Origin: Prescottella subtropica
GTDB taxonomy: Bacteria > Actinomycetota > Actinomycetes > Mycobacteriales > Mycobacteriaceae
DNA length: 64,000 bases
Direction: 5' to 3'
Assembly: GCF_005434945.1 (NCBI RefSeq)
Contig: NZ_SKCH01000017.1
Coordinates: 1-64,000, forward strand
Below, in pieces: positions 1 through 10,583 of the stretch; position 1 is the stretch's first letter; each line of letters begins with the position of its first letter. Made by a program: the position numbers and the translations under genes. Under the pieces are notes generated by a model. The model was not told the origin of the DNA and made no database searches. It saw nothing but the letters and a program-made list of their open reading frames with translations.

Positions 1-1
1 C

Positions 2-379
2 CTGTGCCGGAAACATCACCGTCTCAAAACCATCGGCTACTGGACCGTCACCCACACCGCCGGTGGCCGACTCGACTGGACCGACCCGGCCGGCCACACC
101 ACCACCACACATCCGGACGGCCCCTTCACCACCGGCGACCTGTATGCCGGTGTCCCCGACGACATCCGGGCCCGGCTCACCGACCCCCGCACCCTCACGA
201 CACTGCGGCCGTCCCCCGCCGAACTGGAACTCGACTACCTGATCGACCTGCTCACCACCCCACGACAACGCGCCGACTACCACCAGCGCCGCCGCCGCGG
301 ATACTCACCGCGACACACCCGCGAACGGCAGGAAACGGTGCTCGTCGTCGACTTCCTCGACGACGAGCCACCGTTCTGA
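2..379 (+). CDS. HNH endonuclease, 13E12/DUF222 family, C-terminal part (5' truncated by window)
   Basis: This is the C-terminal 125 residues of a protein whose start lies before the window; the frame is open from base 2 to a TGA at 377-379. It begins with C-R-K-H-H-R-L-K-T, which resembles the last metal-binding segment of an HNH nuclease domain. Next comes Y-W-T-V-T-H-T and a D-P-x-G-H-x-T-T-T-H segment, the arrangement seen at the end of DUF222/13E12 repeat proteins of Mycobacterium, Rhodococcus and Gordonia. The tail is acidic and ends in DFLDDEPPF. These proteins occur in many copies in such genomes and are thought to be mobile-element nucleases; their exact role is unknown. The family call rests only on this tail. 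Confidence 0.75.
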   Translation: MCRKHHRLKTIGYWTVTHTAGGRLDWTDPAGHTTTTHPDGPFTTGDLYAGVPDDIRARLTDPRTLTTLRPSPAELELDYLIDLLTTPRQRADYHQRRRRGYSPRHTRERQETVLVVDFLDDEPPF

Positions 380-454
380 GCGCGGGCATGCACATTCCGC
401 TCATCAACAGCCAACGCTCGGTACGGGTTTCACGCTCACACTGCGCCGCGACGG

Positions 455-928
455 TCACTGAAGGAGATCTCGGGCGATCTGCTCGATTCTGAGAACGCTG
501 TCGAACAGTTCCTCCCCGATCGCCGTGCGCAGCGTCGATTCGATGCCGGCAGCAACGCGGTCGGCTTCCTCGATCGTCTTTGCCCCGAGAGTGGTCAGAC
601 GGACCTCGACGAGCTTCTGGTGCATCGGTGAGGGCCGACGAGTGACGAGGCCCTTACCTTCGAGGGTCGAGAGCATCGTCGCAGTCGCCTGTGGGGTTCC
701 CATCCCATTTCGTGCGAGTTGAGCCGCGGACGTCGGCTCGAGGTGCCGAATCGACAGCAGCGTCGTGTACTGCGGCACCGTGAGCTCGAGCGGTCTCAGG
801 GCAGCGGCTTTGGCGTCGACGATGAGCCGCGCGATCCGTCGAATGTGGGTACCGAGACGATCGTCGAGCACCTCGGACAGCGGGCTGATCTCGACTTCTC
901 CTGCCACGGAATCCTTCTCCCTACCCAA
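455..928 (-). CDS. MarR-family transcriptional regulator
   Basis: A 157-residue protein of normal MarR length. It has the winged-helix core (P-Q-Y-T-T-L-L-S-I-R, then a recognition helix region A-A-Q-L-A-R-N-G-M-G-T-P-Q-A-T-A-T-M-L and a wing K-G-L-V-T-R-R-P-S-P) flanked by N- and C-terminal dimerisation helices. MarR proteins bind palindromic operators as dimers and usually repress a divergent gene until a small, often aromatic, ligand binds. Here the gene is divergent from an alpha/beta hydrolase at 1093, and two perfect palindromes lie in the 164-bp gap. Repression of the hydrolase and of itself is therefore the simplest reading. The ligand cannot be told from sequence. Confidence 0.92.
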   Translation of the reverse strand: MGREKDSVAGEVEISPLSEVLDDRLGTHIRRIARLIVDAKAAALRPLELTVPQYTTLLSIRHLEPTSAAQLARNGMGTPQATATMLSTLEGKGLVTRRPSPMHQKLVEVRLTTLGAKTIEEADRVAAGIESTLRTAIGEELFDSVLRIEQIARDLLQ

Positions 929-995
929 CCTCGAGCATCACAACGTGCTGTCTTCTGCCGTCATTCTGCCATCGCCGCCCCCGTGACCGGCACAC

Positions 996-1009
996 TGTTT
1001 CATGAAACA
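996..1009. promoter_or_regulatory. 14-bp perfect palindrome, possible MarR operator
   Basis: tgtttcatgaaaca is its own reverse complement. It lies between the divergent MarR gene and the hydrolase gene, 13 bp before a second palindrome. Either may be the regulator's binding site. Confidence 0.5.
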
Positions 1010-1021
1010 CAGCATTGCCTT

Positions 1022-1039
1022 ATGACAACAAGTTGTCAT
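1022..1039. promoter_or_regulatory. 18-bp inverted repeat, probable MarR operator
   Basis: atgacaac-aa-gttgtcat has perfect 8-bp arms with a 2-bp spacer, the size and symmetry usual for MarR dimer sites. It lies 53 bp upstream of the hydrolase start, where bound protein would overlap a promoter. Confidence 0.6.
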
Positions 1040-1092
1040 ACTGTTCGGGACGGGACGCCGACCACGTACGTCGGCCAGGGAGGGAGAGCCAC

Positions 1093-1971
1093 ATGTCCAC
1101 GACGATCGCTTCACCGGCAACGGAGATCACCTACGAGGGGAGCAAGAGGGAACTCGTCACCGACGAGGGGGTTCTGCGGTATCACGAGGCCGGAGACGGC
1201 CCACCCCTGCTACTTCTGCACGGGTCGGGAATCGGCGTGAGCGGCTGGCGCAACTACCGGGGAAACCTGGGTGTGTTCGCCCGGCACTTCCACTGCTACG
1301 TGCTCGAGTTTCCCGGGTTCGGTGCCAGCGACCCGGTAGTCGGGCATCCGGTTCTCACCGCGTCCGCGGCGGTGACGCGGTTCCTGGACGCCCTCGGCCT
1401 CGAATCCGCTGCGATCATCGGTAACTCGATGGGCGGGGTGGTCGGCGCGCACGTGGCGATGCGGCATCCCACGCGCGTGGAGAAGCTGATCACGATCGGC
1501 GGTGTCGGCCCGAACATCTTCAGTCAGTCGCCGAGCGAGGGCACACGCCTGCTGCGAGCGTTCGCCGACGACCCCAGTCGCGAGAAGCTGGTGCGGTGGC
1601 TCGAATGCATGGTGTACGACCCGGAAGTGATCACCGAGGACCGCATCGACGAGCGGTGGGAGACAGCGAAGGATCCGGCGTCCCACCGGACACTCGCAGC
1701 GATGTACGGCTCCGAAGCCGCCGCGTCCCAACAGCGGGCGCTCGAGGCATCCGACGCCCCGCCGTACTGGTCGATGATGCACAGAGTCCAGTGCCCGACG
1801 CTGTTCACCTGGGGGCTCGACGATAGGCAGTGCCCACCCGACATGCCGCTCGTCCCGCTCCGACTGGTGCCGAACGCCGAACTGCACGTCTTCCCGAACT
1901 GTGGTCACTGGGTGATGGAGGAGGCGAAGGAGGCATTCGAACGTCTCGCGCTCGAGTTCCTGCTCCGCTGA
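1093..1971 (+). CDS. alpha/beta hydrolase, meta-cleavage-product-hydrolase-like
   Basis: A 292-residue alpha/beta-hydrolase-fold enzyme. The oxyanion segment LLLLHGSGIGVSGW (about 39-52), the nucleophile elbow G-N-S-M-G-G (Ser112), an acid in WGLDDRQCP and a catalytic His in N-C-G-H-W are all visible. G-N-S-M-G-G and the H-G-S-G-x-G-x-S-x-W opening are typical of the carbon-carbon bond hydrolases that cut aromatic meta-cleavage products (BphD/HsaD/TodF group), though esterases and epoxide hydrolases share much of this. I start at ATG 1093 because agggagggagag lies just before it; an upstream in-frame ATG at 1015 would run through the operator palindrome. No ring-cleavage dioxygenase is adjacent, so the substrate is open. 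Probably controlled by the divergent MarR protein. Confidence 0.85.
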   Translation: MSTTIASPATEITYEGSKRELVTDEGVLRYHEAGDGPPLLLLHGSGIGVSGWRNYRGNLGVFARHFHCYVLEFPGFGASDPVVGHPVLTASAAVTRFLDALGLESAAIIGNSMGGVVGAHVAMRHPTRVEKLITIGGVGPNIFSQSPSEGTRLLRAFADDPSREKLVRWLECMVYDPEVITEDRIDERWETAKDPASHRTLAAMYGSEAAASQQRALEASDAPPYWSMMHRVQCPTLFTWGLDDRQCPPDMPLVPLRLVPNAELHVFPNCGHWVMEEAKEAFERLALEFLLR

Positions 1972-1990
1972 CATGCCCGACCACAAAAGC

Positions 1991-2027
1991 CGGTTCGGCC
2001 CCTGCCACACCGGCAGAGGCCGAACCG
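1991..2027. terminator. nested hairpin terminator between convergent genes
   Basis: A 10-bp outer stem (cggttcggcc / ggccgaaccg) encloses a 5-bp inner stem (ctgcc / ggcag) with loop acacc. Read on the minus strand the hairpin is followed by gcTTTTG, so it fits a factor-independent terminator for the enoyl-CoA hydratase operon, and may serve the hydrolase gene too. Confidence 0.7.
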
Positions 2028-2037
2028 TCTCTACGAC

Positions 2038-2814
2038 TCAGCGGTGCCCGAAGTTCGGGTCCCGCTTTTCGGCGAAGGCGGCCATGCCTTCCTTCTGGTC
2101 GTCGGTGGCGAAGGCGGAGTGGAAGGTTCGACGTTCGAATCGCACACCCTCGGACAGGGTGGTTTCGAAGGAGCGGTTGACCGATTCCTTGACCATCAGG
2201 GTGATGGGCAGCGACATTTCGGCGATGGTGGTGGCGGTGGCGAGGGCCTCGTCGAGCAGGTCGGCGGCGGGCACGATGCGGGAGACGAGTCCGGCGCGTT
2301 CGGCTTCCTCGACGCCCATGGTGCGTCCGGTGAGGCACAGGTCCATGGCCTTGGCCTTGCCGATGGCGCGGGTGAGTCGCTGCGAGCCGCCGATGCCGGG
2401 CAGCACGCCGAGCTTGATCTCGGGCTGACCGAACTTCGCGGTGTCTGCGGCGATGAGGACGTCGCACATCATGGCGAGTTCACAGCCACCGCCGAGCGCG
2501 TAGCCGGCGACGGCCGCGATGATCGGCGTGCGGGCCGCAGCGAGACGGTCCCACGCGGAGAAGTAGTCGTCGATGTACATGTCCATGAACGACTTCGGCT
2601 GCATCTCCTTGATGTCGGCGCCGGCCGCGAATGCTCGGTCGCTGCCGGTGAGGAGGATCGCCCCGATGCCGCGGTCCCGGTCGAAGTCCTCGACGGCCGC
2701 GACGACCTCGGTCATCAGCTGCGCGTTGAGCGCGTTGAGCGCCTTGGGCCGGTTGAGCGTGATCACGCCCACGCGGCCGTTGCGCTCGACCTTGATGGTC
2801 TCGAAATCCGTCAC
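2038..2814 (-). CDS. enoyl-CoA hydratase (crotonase family)
   Basis: A 258-residue crotonase-fold enzyme of standard length. It shows the CoA-binding [10 protein letters not shown], the oxyanion-hole segment [10 protein letters not shown], and the signature region with both catalytic glutamates of classical hydratases: G-G-G-C-E-L-A-M-M and [13 protein letters not shown]. It is therefore a hydratase rather than an isomerase. It resembles mycobacterial EchA8. The GTG start at 2814 overlaps the preceding mmsB stop by 4 nt (GTGA), implying translational coupling. It is last in the valine/isobutyrate operon, where it would hydrate methacrylyl-CoA to 3-hydroxyisobutyryl-CoA; activity on other short-chain enoyl-CoAs is likely. 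Confidence 0.9.
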   Translation of the reverse strand: MTDFETIKVERNGRVGVITLNRPKALNALNAQLMTEVVAAVEDFDRDRGIGAILLTGSDRAFAAGADIKEMQPKSFMDMYIDDYFSAWDRLAAARTPIIAAVAGYALGGGCELAMMCDVLIAADTAKFGQPEIKLGVLPGIGGSQRLTRAIGKAKAMDLCLTGRTMGVEEAERAGLVSRIVPAADLLDEALATATTIAEMSLPITLMVKESVNRSFETTLSEGVRFERRTFHSAFATDDQKEGMAAFAEKRDPNFGHR

Positions 2815-3722
2815 TGATTCTCTCCGTTCGACCGGTGTCTGATGTCGTTGATGATCGCCGAGAAGTCCTCGCCGCCGTGCCCGGTCTCGTGGAAACGACG
2901 GTACAACTCGGCGGCGCGCAACCCGATTTCGGCGTCGACTCCGTTGTCGCGCAGCGCGTTCGCGGCGAGGCCGAGATCCTTGTCCATGAGGGCGGCCGCG
3001 AAACCCGGCTGGTAGTCGTTGTTCGCGGGGCTGCCCGGAACCGGTCCCGGCACCGGGCAGTTGGTGGTGAGCGCCCAGCACTGACCGGACGCGTTGGAGG
3101 CGACGTCGAACAGGGCCTGGTTGCTCAGGCCGAGTTTCTCGCCGAGCACGAACGCCTCACTGATCGCGATCATGGAGACGCCGAGGATCATGTTGTTGCA
3201 GATCTTCGCGGCCTGTCCCACACCGGGTCCGCCGCAGTGGACGACCTTGCGGCCCATCACGTCGAGCAGCGGATGGGCGGCCTCGAAGTCCTCGTCGGCA
3301 CCGCCGACCATGAATGCGAGGGTGCCCGCCGACGCGCCCATGACACCACCGGAGACGGGGGCGTCGATACCCCGGTGGCCGGCCTGCTCGAGCCGCTCGT
3401 GGGCGGCGCGGGCGTCGGCGACGTCGATGGTCGAGCAGTCCACGAACAGGGTGCCGGGACGGGCGGCGGCGAGCAGCCCGCCGTCGTACAGGTCGAGGAC
3501 GTGTCTGCCGCTGGGCAGCATCGTGATCACGACGTCGGCATCGACGGCGGTGGCCGCCGCGGAGCCGACGACGGTGATGCCGTCCTGCGTCGCCTGTTCG
3601 AGCGCGGCGGGCGCCAGGTCGAAGCCCTGGACGACGTATCCGGCCTTCGCGAGGTTCGCCGCCATCGGTCCGCCCATGTGGCCGAGACCGACGAAGCCGA
3701 CGGTGATGTCGCTGATGCTCAT
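2811..3722 (-). CDS. mmsB: 3-hydroxyisobutyrate dehydrogenase
   Basis: A 303-residue beta-hydroxyacid dehydrogenase that oxidises 3-hydroxyisobutyrate to methylmalonate semialdehyde with NAD. The N-terminal Rossmann motif [13 protein letters not shown], the substrate-binding [11 protein letters not shown] and the catalytic-lysine helix A-A-K-I-C-N-N-M-I are all present. ATG 3722 overlaps the stop of the upstream hydrolase gene by 4 nt, and its own stop overlaps the next gene by 4 nt. The neighbours are the other enzymes of valine breakdown, which makes the specific assignment firm within this broad family. Confidence 0.93.
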   Translation of the reverse strand: MSISDITVGFVGLGHMGGPMAANLAKAGYVVQGFDLAPAALEQATQDGITVVGSAAATAVDADVVITMLPSGRHVLDLYDGGLLAAARPGTLFVDCSTIDVADARAAHERLEQAGHRGIDAPVSGGVMGASAGTLAFMVGGADEDFEAAHPLLDVMGRKVVHCGGPGVGQAAKICNNMILGVSMIAISEAFVLGEKLGLSNQALFDVASNASGQCWALTTNCPVPGPVPGSPANNDYQPGFAAALMDKDLGLAANALRDNGVDAEIGLRAAELYRRFHETGHGGEDFSAIINDIRHRSNGENQ

Positions 3723-4795
3723 CGCTGTTCCTCCCCACTCGCGGGCGCGGCGCCCGCGATCGTCCGAGCCAGTCCGAGTTCGGCGTCGCCGAGCGGCTCG
3801 AAGAATCGATCCACGTGTTCGTCGGTGACCGCGTCGAGGGTCGACGGCGACCATGCGGGGTTACGGTCCTTCTCTACCACCTGGGCACGGATACCCTCCA
3901 CGAGATCGTGAGATCCCAGGCACGCCAACGACACCCGGTACTCCTGATCGAGCACCTCCTCGAGCGTGTCGAGGTCGCGGGCCTGCCGCAGCGCCCGCAG
4001 TGTCACCTTCGCGGCGGTCGGGGACTTCGCGAGGATCTGCTCGGCCGCCTTCTCCGCGGCCGGCACACCGCTGCCCTGCAACCGGGCGACGATCTCCTCG
4101 ACGGTATCGGCACTGTAGGCAGCGTCGATCCAGTCCCGTTGCGCCAGTAGCTCCGACGCCGGTGCGGGCTCCGCGAATCGGGCGAGCGCGTCGTCGACGG
4201 CACCGCCGGCGAGTGCCTTCTCGAAGTCGGCGAGCCGCTCCGACGGGACGACGTGGTCGGCGAAGCCGCACGCGACGGCGTCGCCCGCCGTCAGCCGGGC
4301 CGTCGTCAACGCGATGTGGGTGCCGATCTCGCCGGGCGCCCGCGACAGCAGCCACGTGCCGCCGACGTCGGGCACGAAACCGATGCCCACCTCGGGCATG
4401 CCGATCGTGGAGCGTTCGGTGACGACGCGGACGTTGCCGTGCGCGGAGACGCCGACGCCTCCGCCCATGACGATGCCGTCCATGATCGCGACGTACGGCT
4501 TGCGGTAGCGGGCGATCGCCGCGTTGAGGACGTACTCGTCGCGCCAGAAGTTCTTCGACCCGTCGCCGCCCTCGCGGGCGTCGTGGTAGATCGAGACGAT
4601 GTCGCCGCCCGCGCACAGGCCGCGGTCACCGGCACCGGTGAGCAGCACTGCGCGGACGGTGTCGTCGTCGGCCCAGTCCTGCAGGGCAGGCGTAATCCGC
4701 TGCACCATCGCATGATTCAGGGCGTTGATGGCCTTCGGCCGGTTGAGGGTGATGCGGCCGAGGCCGCCGGACCGCTCGATCAGAACGTCACTCAT
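3719..4795 (-). CDS. 3-hydroxyisobutyryl-CoA hydrolase (HIBCH type)
   Basis: A 358-residue member of the crotonase superfamily, about 100 residues longer than a hydratase, as expected for HIBCH. It shows L-N-R-P-K-A-I-N-A-L, the hydrolase-type G-L-C-A-G-G-D-I, and the block I-G-M-P-E-V-G-I-G-F-V-P-D-V-G-G, whose Glu and Asp match the acid pair of HIBCH. It frees 3-hydroxyisobutyrate from CoA so that MmsB can oxidise it. Both ends overlap the neighbouring genes by 4 nt (ATGA). Such proteins are often annotated simply as enoyl-CoA hydratase/isomerase; the operon context and length favour the hydrolase. Confidence 0.88.
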   Translation of the reverse strand: MSDVLIERSGGLGRITLNRPKAINALNHAMVQRITPALQDWADDDTVRAVLLTGAGDRGLCAGGDIVSIYHDAREGGDGSKNFWRDEYVLNAAIARYRKPYVAIMDGIVMGGGVGVSAHGNVRVVTERSTIGMPEVGIGFVPDVGGTWLLSRAPGEIGTHIALTTARLTAGDAVACGFADHVVPSERLADFEKALAGGAVDDALARFAEPAPASELLAQRDWIDAAYSADTVEEIVARLQGSGVPAAEKAAEQILAKSPTAAKVTLRALRQARDLDTLEEVLDQEYRVSLACLGSHDLVEGIRAQVVEKDRNPAWSPSTLDAVTDEHVDRFFEPLGDAELGLARTIAGAAPASGEEQR

Positions 4796-5931
4796 GCTGC
4801 TCCGATCATGGCGCGGGACACCACGACCCGCATGATCTCGTTGGTTCCTTCGAGGATCTGATGGACCCGCAGGTCGCGCACGATCTTCTCCACCCCGTAT
4901 TCGGCGAGGTAGCCGTAGCCGCCGTGCAGCTGCAGCGCCTCGTTGGCGACGGTGAACCCGGTGTCGGTGGCGAACCGCTTCGCCATCGCGCACAATTCGG
5001 CCACCGCAGCATCTCCACTGTCCAATGCTCCCGCTGCCCGCCACAGCAGGCTGCGGGCGGCCTCGAGTTCGATCCGCATGTCCGCGAGCCGGAACTGCAG
5101 GGCCTGCTGCTCGGCGAGCGCCTTACCGAACGCCTTGCGCTCCCCCAGATAGGTGACGGTCTTGTCGAGCGCGGCCTGCGCGCCGCCGACCGAGCAGGCA
5201 GCGATGTTGATGCGTCCGCCGTTGAGGCCCTTCATCGCGAAGCGGAAACCCTCGCCCTCGCTGCCGAGGAGATTGTCGGCCGGCACCCGGACGGCGTCCA
5301 TGATCACCTGCCGGGTGGGTTGCGCGTTCCAGCCCATCTTCTTCTCGTTCGCGCCGAACGACAGGCCCGGCGCATCCTTCGGGACGATGAACGCGGAGAT
5401 ACCGCGTGCGCCGAGGCCGCCGGTGCGGGCCATGACGACGTACACGTCGGACGTGCCGGCGCCGGAGATGAACTGCTTGACGCCGGTGAGCACGTACTCG
5501 CCACCGTCGCGAACGGCCTTGGTGGACAGGGCTGCCGCGTCGGATCCGGCGCCCGGCTCGGTGAGGCAGTAGCTGCCGAGCTGCTCCATCGCCGCGAGTG
5601 CCGGCACCCAGCGCCGGCGCTGCTCGTCGGTGCCGAACTCGTCGATCATCCACGTGACCATGTTGTGGATCGAGATGTAGGCGGCGATCGACGGGCAGCC
5701 GGTGGCGAGCTGCTCGAAGATGCGGACACCGTCGAGCCGGCTCAGGCCCGAGCCGCCGACGTCCTCCCGGATGTAGATACCACCCATGCCGAGCGCGCCG
5801 GCCTTGCGCAGCACGTCCACCGGGAAATGCTTGGTCTGGTCCCACTCGACCGCGTCGGGTGCCAGGTATTCGGCCGCGAAATCGTGGGCCGTGTCGACGA
5901 TCGCGCGTTCGTCGTCGGAGAGAATGAACAC
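4792..5931 (-). CDS. acyl-CoA dehydrogenase, probable isobutyryl-CoA dehydrogenase
   Basis: A 379-residue FAD enzyme of normal length for short/branched-chain acyl-CoA dehydrogenases. It has the family signature C-L-T-E-P-G-A-G-S-D and the C-terminal Q-L-H-G-G-Y-G-Y and Q-I-L-E-G-T-N-E-I blocks that bind FAD and carry the catalytic base. It would oxidise isobutyryl-CoA to methacrylyl-CoA, passing electrons to ETF. The GTG start at 5931 is chosen because ggaaa precedes it and because the protein then begins F-I-L-S-D-D-E-R-A-I as in homologues. It is second in the operon, 10 bp after mmsA, and overlaps the next gene by 4 nt. Confidence 0.9.
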   Translation of the reverse strand: MFILSDDERAIVDTAHDFAAEYLAPDAVEWDQTKHFPVDVLRKAGALGMGGIYIREDVGGSGLSRLDGVRIFEQLATGCPSIAAYISIHNMVTWMIDEFGTDEQRRRWVPALAAMEQLGSYCLTEPGAGSDAAALSTKAVRDGGEYVLTGVKQFISGAGTSDVYVVMARTGGLGARGISAFIVPKDAPGLSFGANEKKMGWNAQPTRQVIMDAVRVPADNLLGSEGEGFRFAMKGLNGGRINIAACSVGGAQAALDKTVTYLGERKAFGKALAEQQALQFRLADMRIELEAARSLLWRAAGALDSGDAAVAELCAMAKRFATDTGFTVANEALQLHGGYGYLAEYGVEKIVRDLRVHQILEGTNEIMRVVVSRAMIGAA

Positions 5932-5941
5932 CGGGTTTCCT

Positions 5942-7447
<1,506 letters not shown>

Positions 7448-7480
7448 GTCGGGATCCGTCCTGTGCTGGCCGTCAACTTT

Positions 7481-7498
7481 GTCTATAACCCTATAGTC
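7481..7498. promoter_or_regulatory. imperfect inverted repeat upstream of mmsA
   Basis: gtctata-accc-tatagtc has 7-bp arms with one mismatch, 34 bp upstream of the mmsA start in the 134-bp gap shared with the divergent sulfatase gene. It could be an operator or the AT-rich -10 region of the mmsA promoter; I cannot tell which. Confidence 0.4.
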
Positions 7499-7581
7499 GG
7501 AAGTCCATGTATGTCCAGGTTCGGAAGCGGACATACGGTCGAAGCGCAGGTGACGGGCCGGTTCGTCGGACACACTGACGC

Positions 7582-9228
7582 ATGGACTCTCCCCGGACGT
7601 CACCCCCATCAGCCGGGCCCCGCCTCGACCGCCGCACGTTCCTCGGCGGTGCCGGCGCCCTCCTCGCCGCCGGAATGACGGCCTCCCGCCCCGGCCGCGC
7701 GAACGCGGCGGGCACGCTGCCGCACCGACCGAACATCGTCGTGCTGATCACCGATCAGGAACGCCAGCCGATGTTCTGGCCGGCCGGGTGGGCCGAGCAG
7801 AACCTGCCGAACCGCACGCGCCTGGCCGACACCGGCCTGTCGTTCGACAACGCGTTCTGCAATGCCGCGATGTGCTCGCCGAGCCGCAGTACGTTCTTCA
7901 CCGGGTTGTATCCCGCGCAGCACGGGGTGACCGCGACCCTCACCGAGGGCGGCACCCTCTCGCCGACGGAACCGACACTGCCGCTGGGCATTCAGAACAT
8001 GGCAAAGTTGCTCGAGTCGGCCGGCTACGACGTGCAGTACCGCGGCAAGTGGCACATGAGCAAGGGCGCCTCCGGCGGCGACCCGTCGAGCGACGACCTG
8101 GCCGCGTACGGCTTCCACGGCTGGGTGCCGCCCGAGGCCGGGCAGGACACCGATCCCGACAATTTCGGGGGCGGCTGCGCGAACCACGACGCCCGCTACG
8201 CGGCGGAGGCCGTCGACTTCCTGCGCGACGGACACTCCGGCGACCGGCCGTTCGCGTTGATCGTCTCGTTCGTCAACCCGCACGACGTGCTCGCCTACCC
8301 GCAGACGTGGGACGCCATCAACGGCACGTGCGACAACTACGGATCCGACGCGCCCGGCATGTTCGGGCAGGGCATCGAACTGCCGCCCACGTACGACGAA
8401 TCGCTGCTGCTGAACTTCAAACCCACCGCGCAGGTGCAGTCGCAGGCGCTGCTCGCAGGCGGACTCGGTCCACTGCCCGGCCCGGATGCCGCCCGCAACT
8501 ACGTCAACTTCTACGCGTACATGCACAAGGTGGTCGACGAGCACATCGGCGCCGTCCTCGACGCCCTCGAATCCCGGCCCGGGATGCGGGAATCCACCGT
8601 CGTGGTCCGCATGTCCGATCACGGCGAGATGGGCATGTCGCACGGCGGGCTGCGGCAGAAGGTGTTCAACGCGTACGAGGAGACGCTGCGGGTGCCACTG
8701 GTGATCAGCAATCCGGTGCTGTTCCCGCAGCCGGTGCGCACCGGTGCGCTCGCCACCCTGATCGACGTCGTGCCCACCCTCGCGTCCCTCGCACACGTCC
8801 CGGACCCGGGTGCGTGGGACTTCCGGGGCGTCGACCTCATGCCGGTCGTCACCGACGCGGCCGCGCATCCGGGGGCGCCGAGCGCCCGCGTGCAGGACGT
8901 CGTGCACTTCACCTACGACGACCAGAACTGCGCCACCCCCGACGGGCAGAACATCGTCACCCAGCCGAATCACCTGCGCACGATCCGCGACGACCGCTGG
9001 AAGTACACGGCCTACTTCGATCCGGCCGGCGTGACACCGCCTCAGTTCGAGTTGTACGACCTGCAGACCGATCCGCTCGAACTGCACAACCGGGCCGATC
9101 CGCTGAACCCGACCTGGTTCGATCCGGCCCAGACGCGGCGTATGCACGCGCAACTGTTCGACGTGATGGAGCGGTGCGGGACGACACCGGCCCGCGGACT
9201 CGATCCGGTGGCGGCGGGCAGTTCGTGA
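7582..9228 (+). CDS. Tat-exported sulfatase-family hydrolase
   Basis: A 548-residue alkaline-phosphatase-superfamily enzyme. The N-terminus has a twin-arginine signal (R-R-T-F-L-G-G at 17-23, then a hydrophobic Ala-rich stretch ending A-N-A-A), so it should be exported folded. The metal ligands in V-L-I-T-D-Q and the sulfatase signature C-S-P-S-R (Cys98) are present; that Cys is normally converted to formylglycine by a maturase. S-D-H-G-E-M-G and G-K-W-H-M-S are further family motifs. The substrate (aryl, choline or another sulfate ester) is not clear. It is divergent from mmsA with a 134-bp gap and has no obvious operon partner. Confidence 0.88.
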   Translation: MDSPRTSPPSAGPRLDRRTFLGGAGALLAAGMTASRPGRANAAGTLPHRPNIVVLITDQERQPMFWPAGWAEQNLPNRTRLADTGLSFDNAFCNAAMCSPSRSTFFTGLYPAQHGVTATLTEGGTLSPTEPTLPLGIQNMAKLLESAGYDVQYRGKWHMSKGASGGDPSSDDLAAYGFHGWVPPEAGQDTDPDNFGGGCANHDARYAAEAVDFLRDGHSGDRPFALIVSFVNPHDVLAYPQTWDAINGTCDNYGSDAPGMFGQGIELPPTYDESLLLNFKPTAQVQSQALLAGGLGPLPGPDAARNYVNFYAYMHKVVDEHIGAVLDALESRPGMRESTVVVRMSDHGEMGMSHGGLRQKVFNAYEETLRVPLVISNPVLFPQPVRTGALATLIDVVPTLASLAHVPDPGAWDFRGVDLMPVVTDAAAHPGAPSARVQDVVHFTYDDQNCATPDGQNIVTQPNHLRTIRDDRWKYTAYFDPAGVTPPQFELYDLQTDPLELHNRADPLNPTWFDPAQTRRMHAQLFDVMERCGTTPARGLDPVAAGSS

Positions 9229-9240
9229 TCGTCCGCCGAA

Positions 9241-10521
9241 TCAGTCCGGTGTGCAATCACTCTCGTCGATCGTGCCGGCATCGAGGAACTGTGTGACCAG
9301 CCACCCGCACGACGATCCGACGGTCGACCCGTGCACGTCGTCCTCGATCGTGAGCAGCTGCCCGCCCATCGCGGCGTGCGCGTCGAGCGCCCACGGGTAC
9401 GGGGTGACCATCTCGTCACGGTGGCCGACGATCAGCAGGTCGGTGCCGGTGTCGGCGACGGCCGCCGCCTCCCCCGGCAGCGGCCAGCCACTGCACAGGC
9501 TGACCCCGGGAACATCCGAATCGGCGGGGAACTCGATGCGCCGCAACGGGTCCCGGCCCAGTTCGGCCCCGATACCGAGGTTCCGTGCGAGTTGCGTGGC
9601 GGTGTCACCGACCGGGTCGAGACTGTTGCAGATGTAGGCGACGCCCGCGGTGCCGTCGACCGCACGGTCGAGGAAGTCGAGGGTGTCCGGGTCCAGGGTC
9701 ACCTCGGGGTCGTCGGGCGCCGGGCCGTCCCCGTCACCGGCCCCGAGATCACTGGGTTCGGGCACGAGCACGGCCGGCACGTCCGGGTCGGCGGCCGCCA
9801 GGGTGCGCAGCGCGTCCCCGGCCGACATACCGGTGTAGTCCATGCTGTCGAGCACCACCCGGCGCAGATGCTGCGGGTACCGGGTCTGCAGTTCGGCCCC
9901 GAGGACCGTCCCCCACGACACCCCCAGATAGTCGACGGTGTCGAGGCCGAGTCGCTGCCGCACGGTGTCGAGGTCACGGGCCGCATTCGCGGTGGTGATC
10001 GACGCGACGAATCCCGGGTCGGCGGCGACACACTCACGGTTCCCGGCCGCGATCTCGTCGGCATACGCGTGCAGGCTGCCGTCGTCACGGGTGTCCGGGG
10101 CGTCCGGCTCATCGCAGTCGAGGGAGGTCGAATAGCCGGTGCCCCGCAGGTCGATTCCGACGACCGCACCGGGCAGGTCCAGCTCCGACGCCACCGTGAC
10201 CGCCATGCTGCGGCCCTCCACCCCCGGCCCGCCGGGGTTGACGAACAGGGTGGTCGCGGCCGGATCGGTGCCGGCGACCCGGCTCACCGCCAGGTCGATG
10301 CGCCGGCCGCCCGGGTCGGTGTAGTCGAGGGGAACGTCCACCGTCGCGCACTGCAACCGGTCCACCACACCCGCGTCGACGCCCAGGTCGGTGACGTACG
10401 CGGCCAGGTCCGGGCACGGACCCCACGCGAGCGCCGCGTCGTCGCCGGGGTGCCCGCAGCCGGCGAGGGTCGCAGCCCCCAGTAGGGCCGCGCCGAGTAT
10501 CGCCACCCCTCGCACCCGCAT
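9241..10521 (-). CDS. secreted alpha/beta-hydrolase lipoprotein (TAP/SlpD-like protease family)
   Basis: A 426-residue protein beginning with a lipoprotein signal that ends L-A-G-C-G, so it is probably anchored outside the membrane. The hydrolase core shows the oxyanion segment F-V-N-P-G-G-P-G-V-E-G, the nucleophile elbow L-G-V-S-W-G-T, and near the C-terminus I-V-G-H-R-D-E-M-V-T-P and D-D-V-H-G-S with the likely acid and His. N-P-G-G-P-G with G-x-S-W/Y-G is typical of the actinobacterial SlpD/SlpE and TAP-like tripeptidyl aminopeptidases. gggaggtg lies before ATG 10521. The substrate is unknown. Confidence 0.85.
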   Translation of the reverse strand: MRVRGVAILGAALLGAATLAGCGHPGDDAALAWGPCPDLAAYVTDLGVDAGVVDRLQCATVDVPLDYTDPGGRRIDLAVSRVAGTDPAATTLFVNPGGPGVEGRSMAVTVASELDLPGAVVGIDLRGTGYSTSLDCDEPDAPDTRDDGSLHAYADEIAAGNRECVAADPGFVASITTANAARDLDTVRQRLGLDTVDYLGVSWGTVLGAELQTRYPQHLRRVVLDSMDYTGMSAGDALRTLAAADPDVPAVLVPEPSDLGAGDGDGPAPDDPEVTLDPDTLDFLDRAVDGTAGVAYICNSLDPVGDTATQLARNLGIGAELGRDPLRRIEFPADSDVPGVSLCSGWPLPGEAAAVADTGTDLLIVGHRDEMVTPYPWALDAHAAMGGQLLTIEDDVHGSTVGSSCGWLVTQFLDAGTIDESDCTPD

Positions 10522-10583
10522 CCGTCACCTCCCACGCCGATCACATCGACGTCCACGATAGAGGCGGCCGGGGAACCCGCTGG

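Noticed and set aside
1015-1092. Upstream start for the alpha/beta hydrolase
   Set aside because: It would run through the 18-bp operator palindrome and has a weak ribosome site; ATG 1093 follows agggagggagag.
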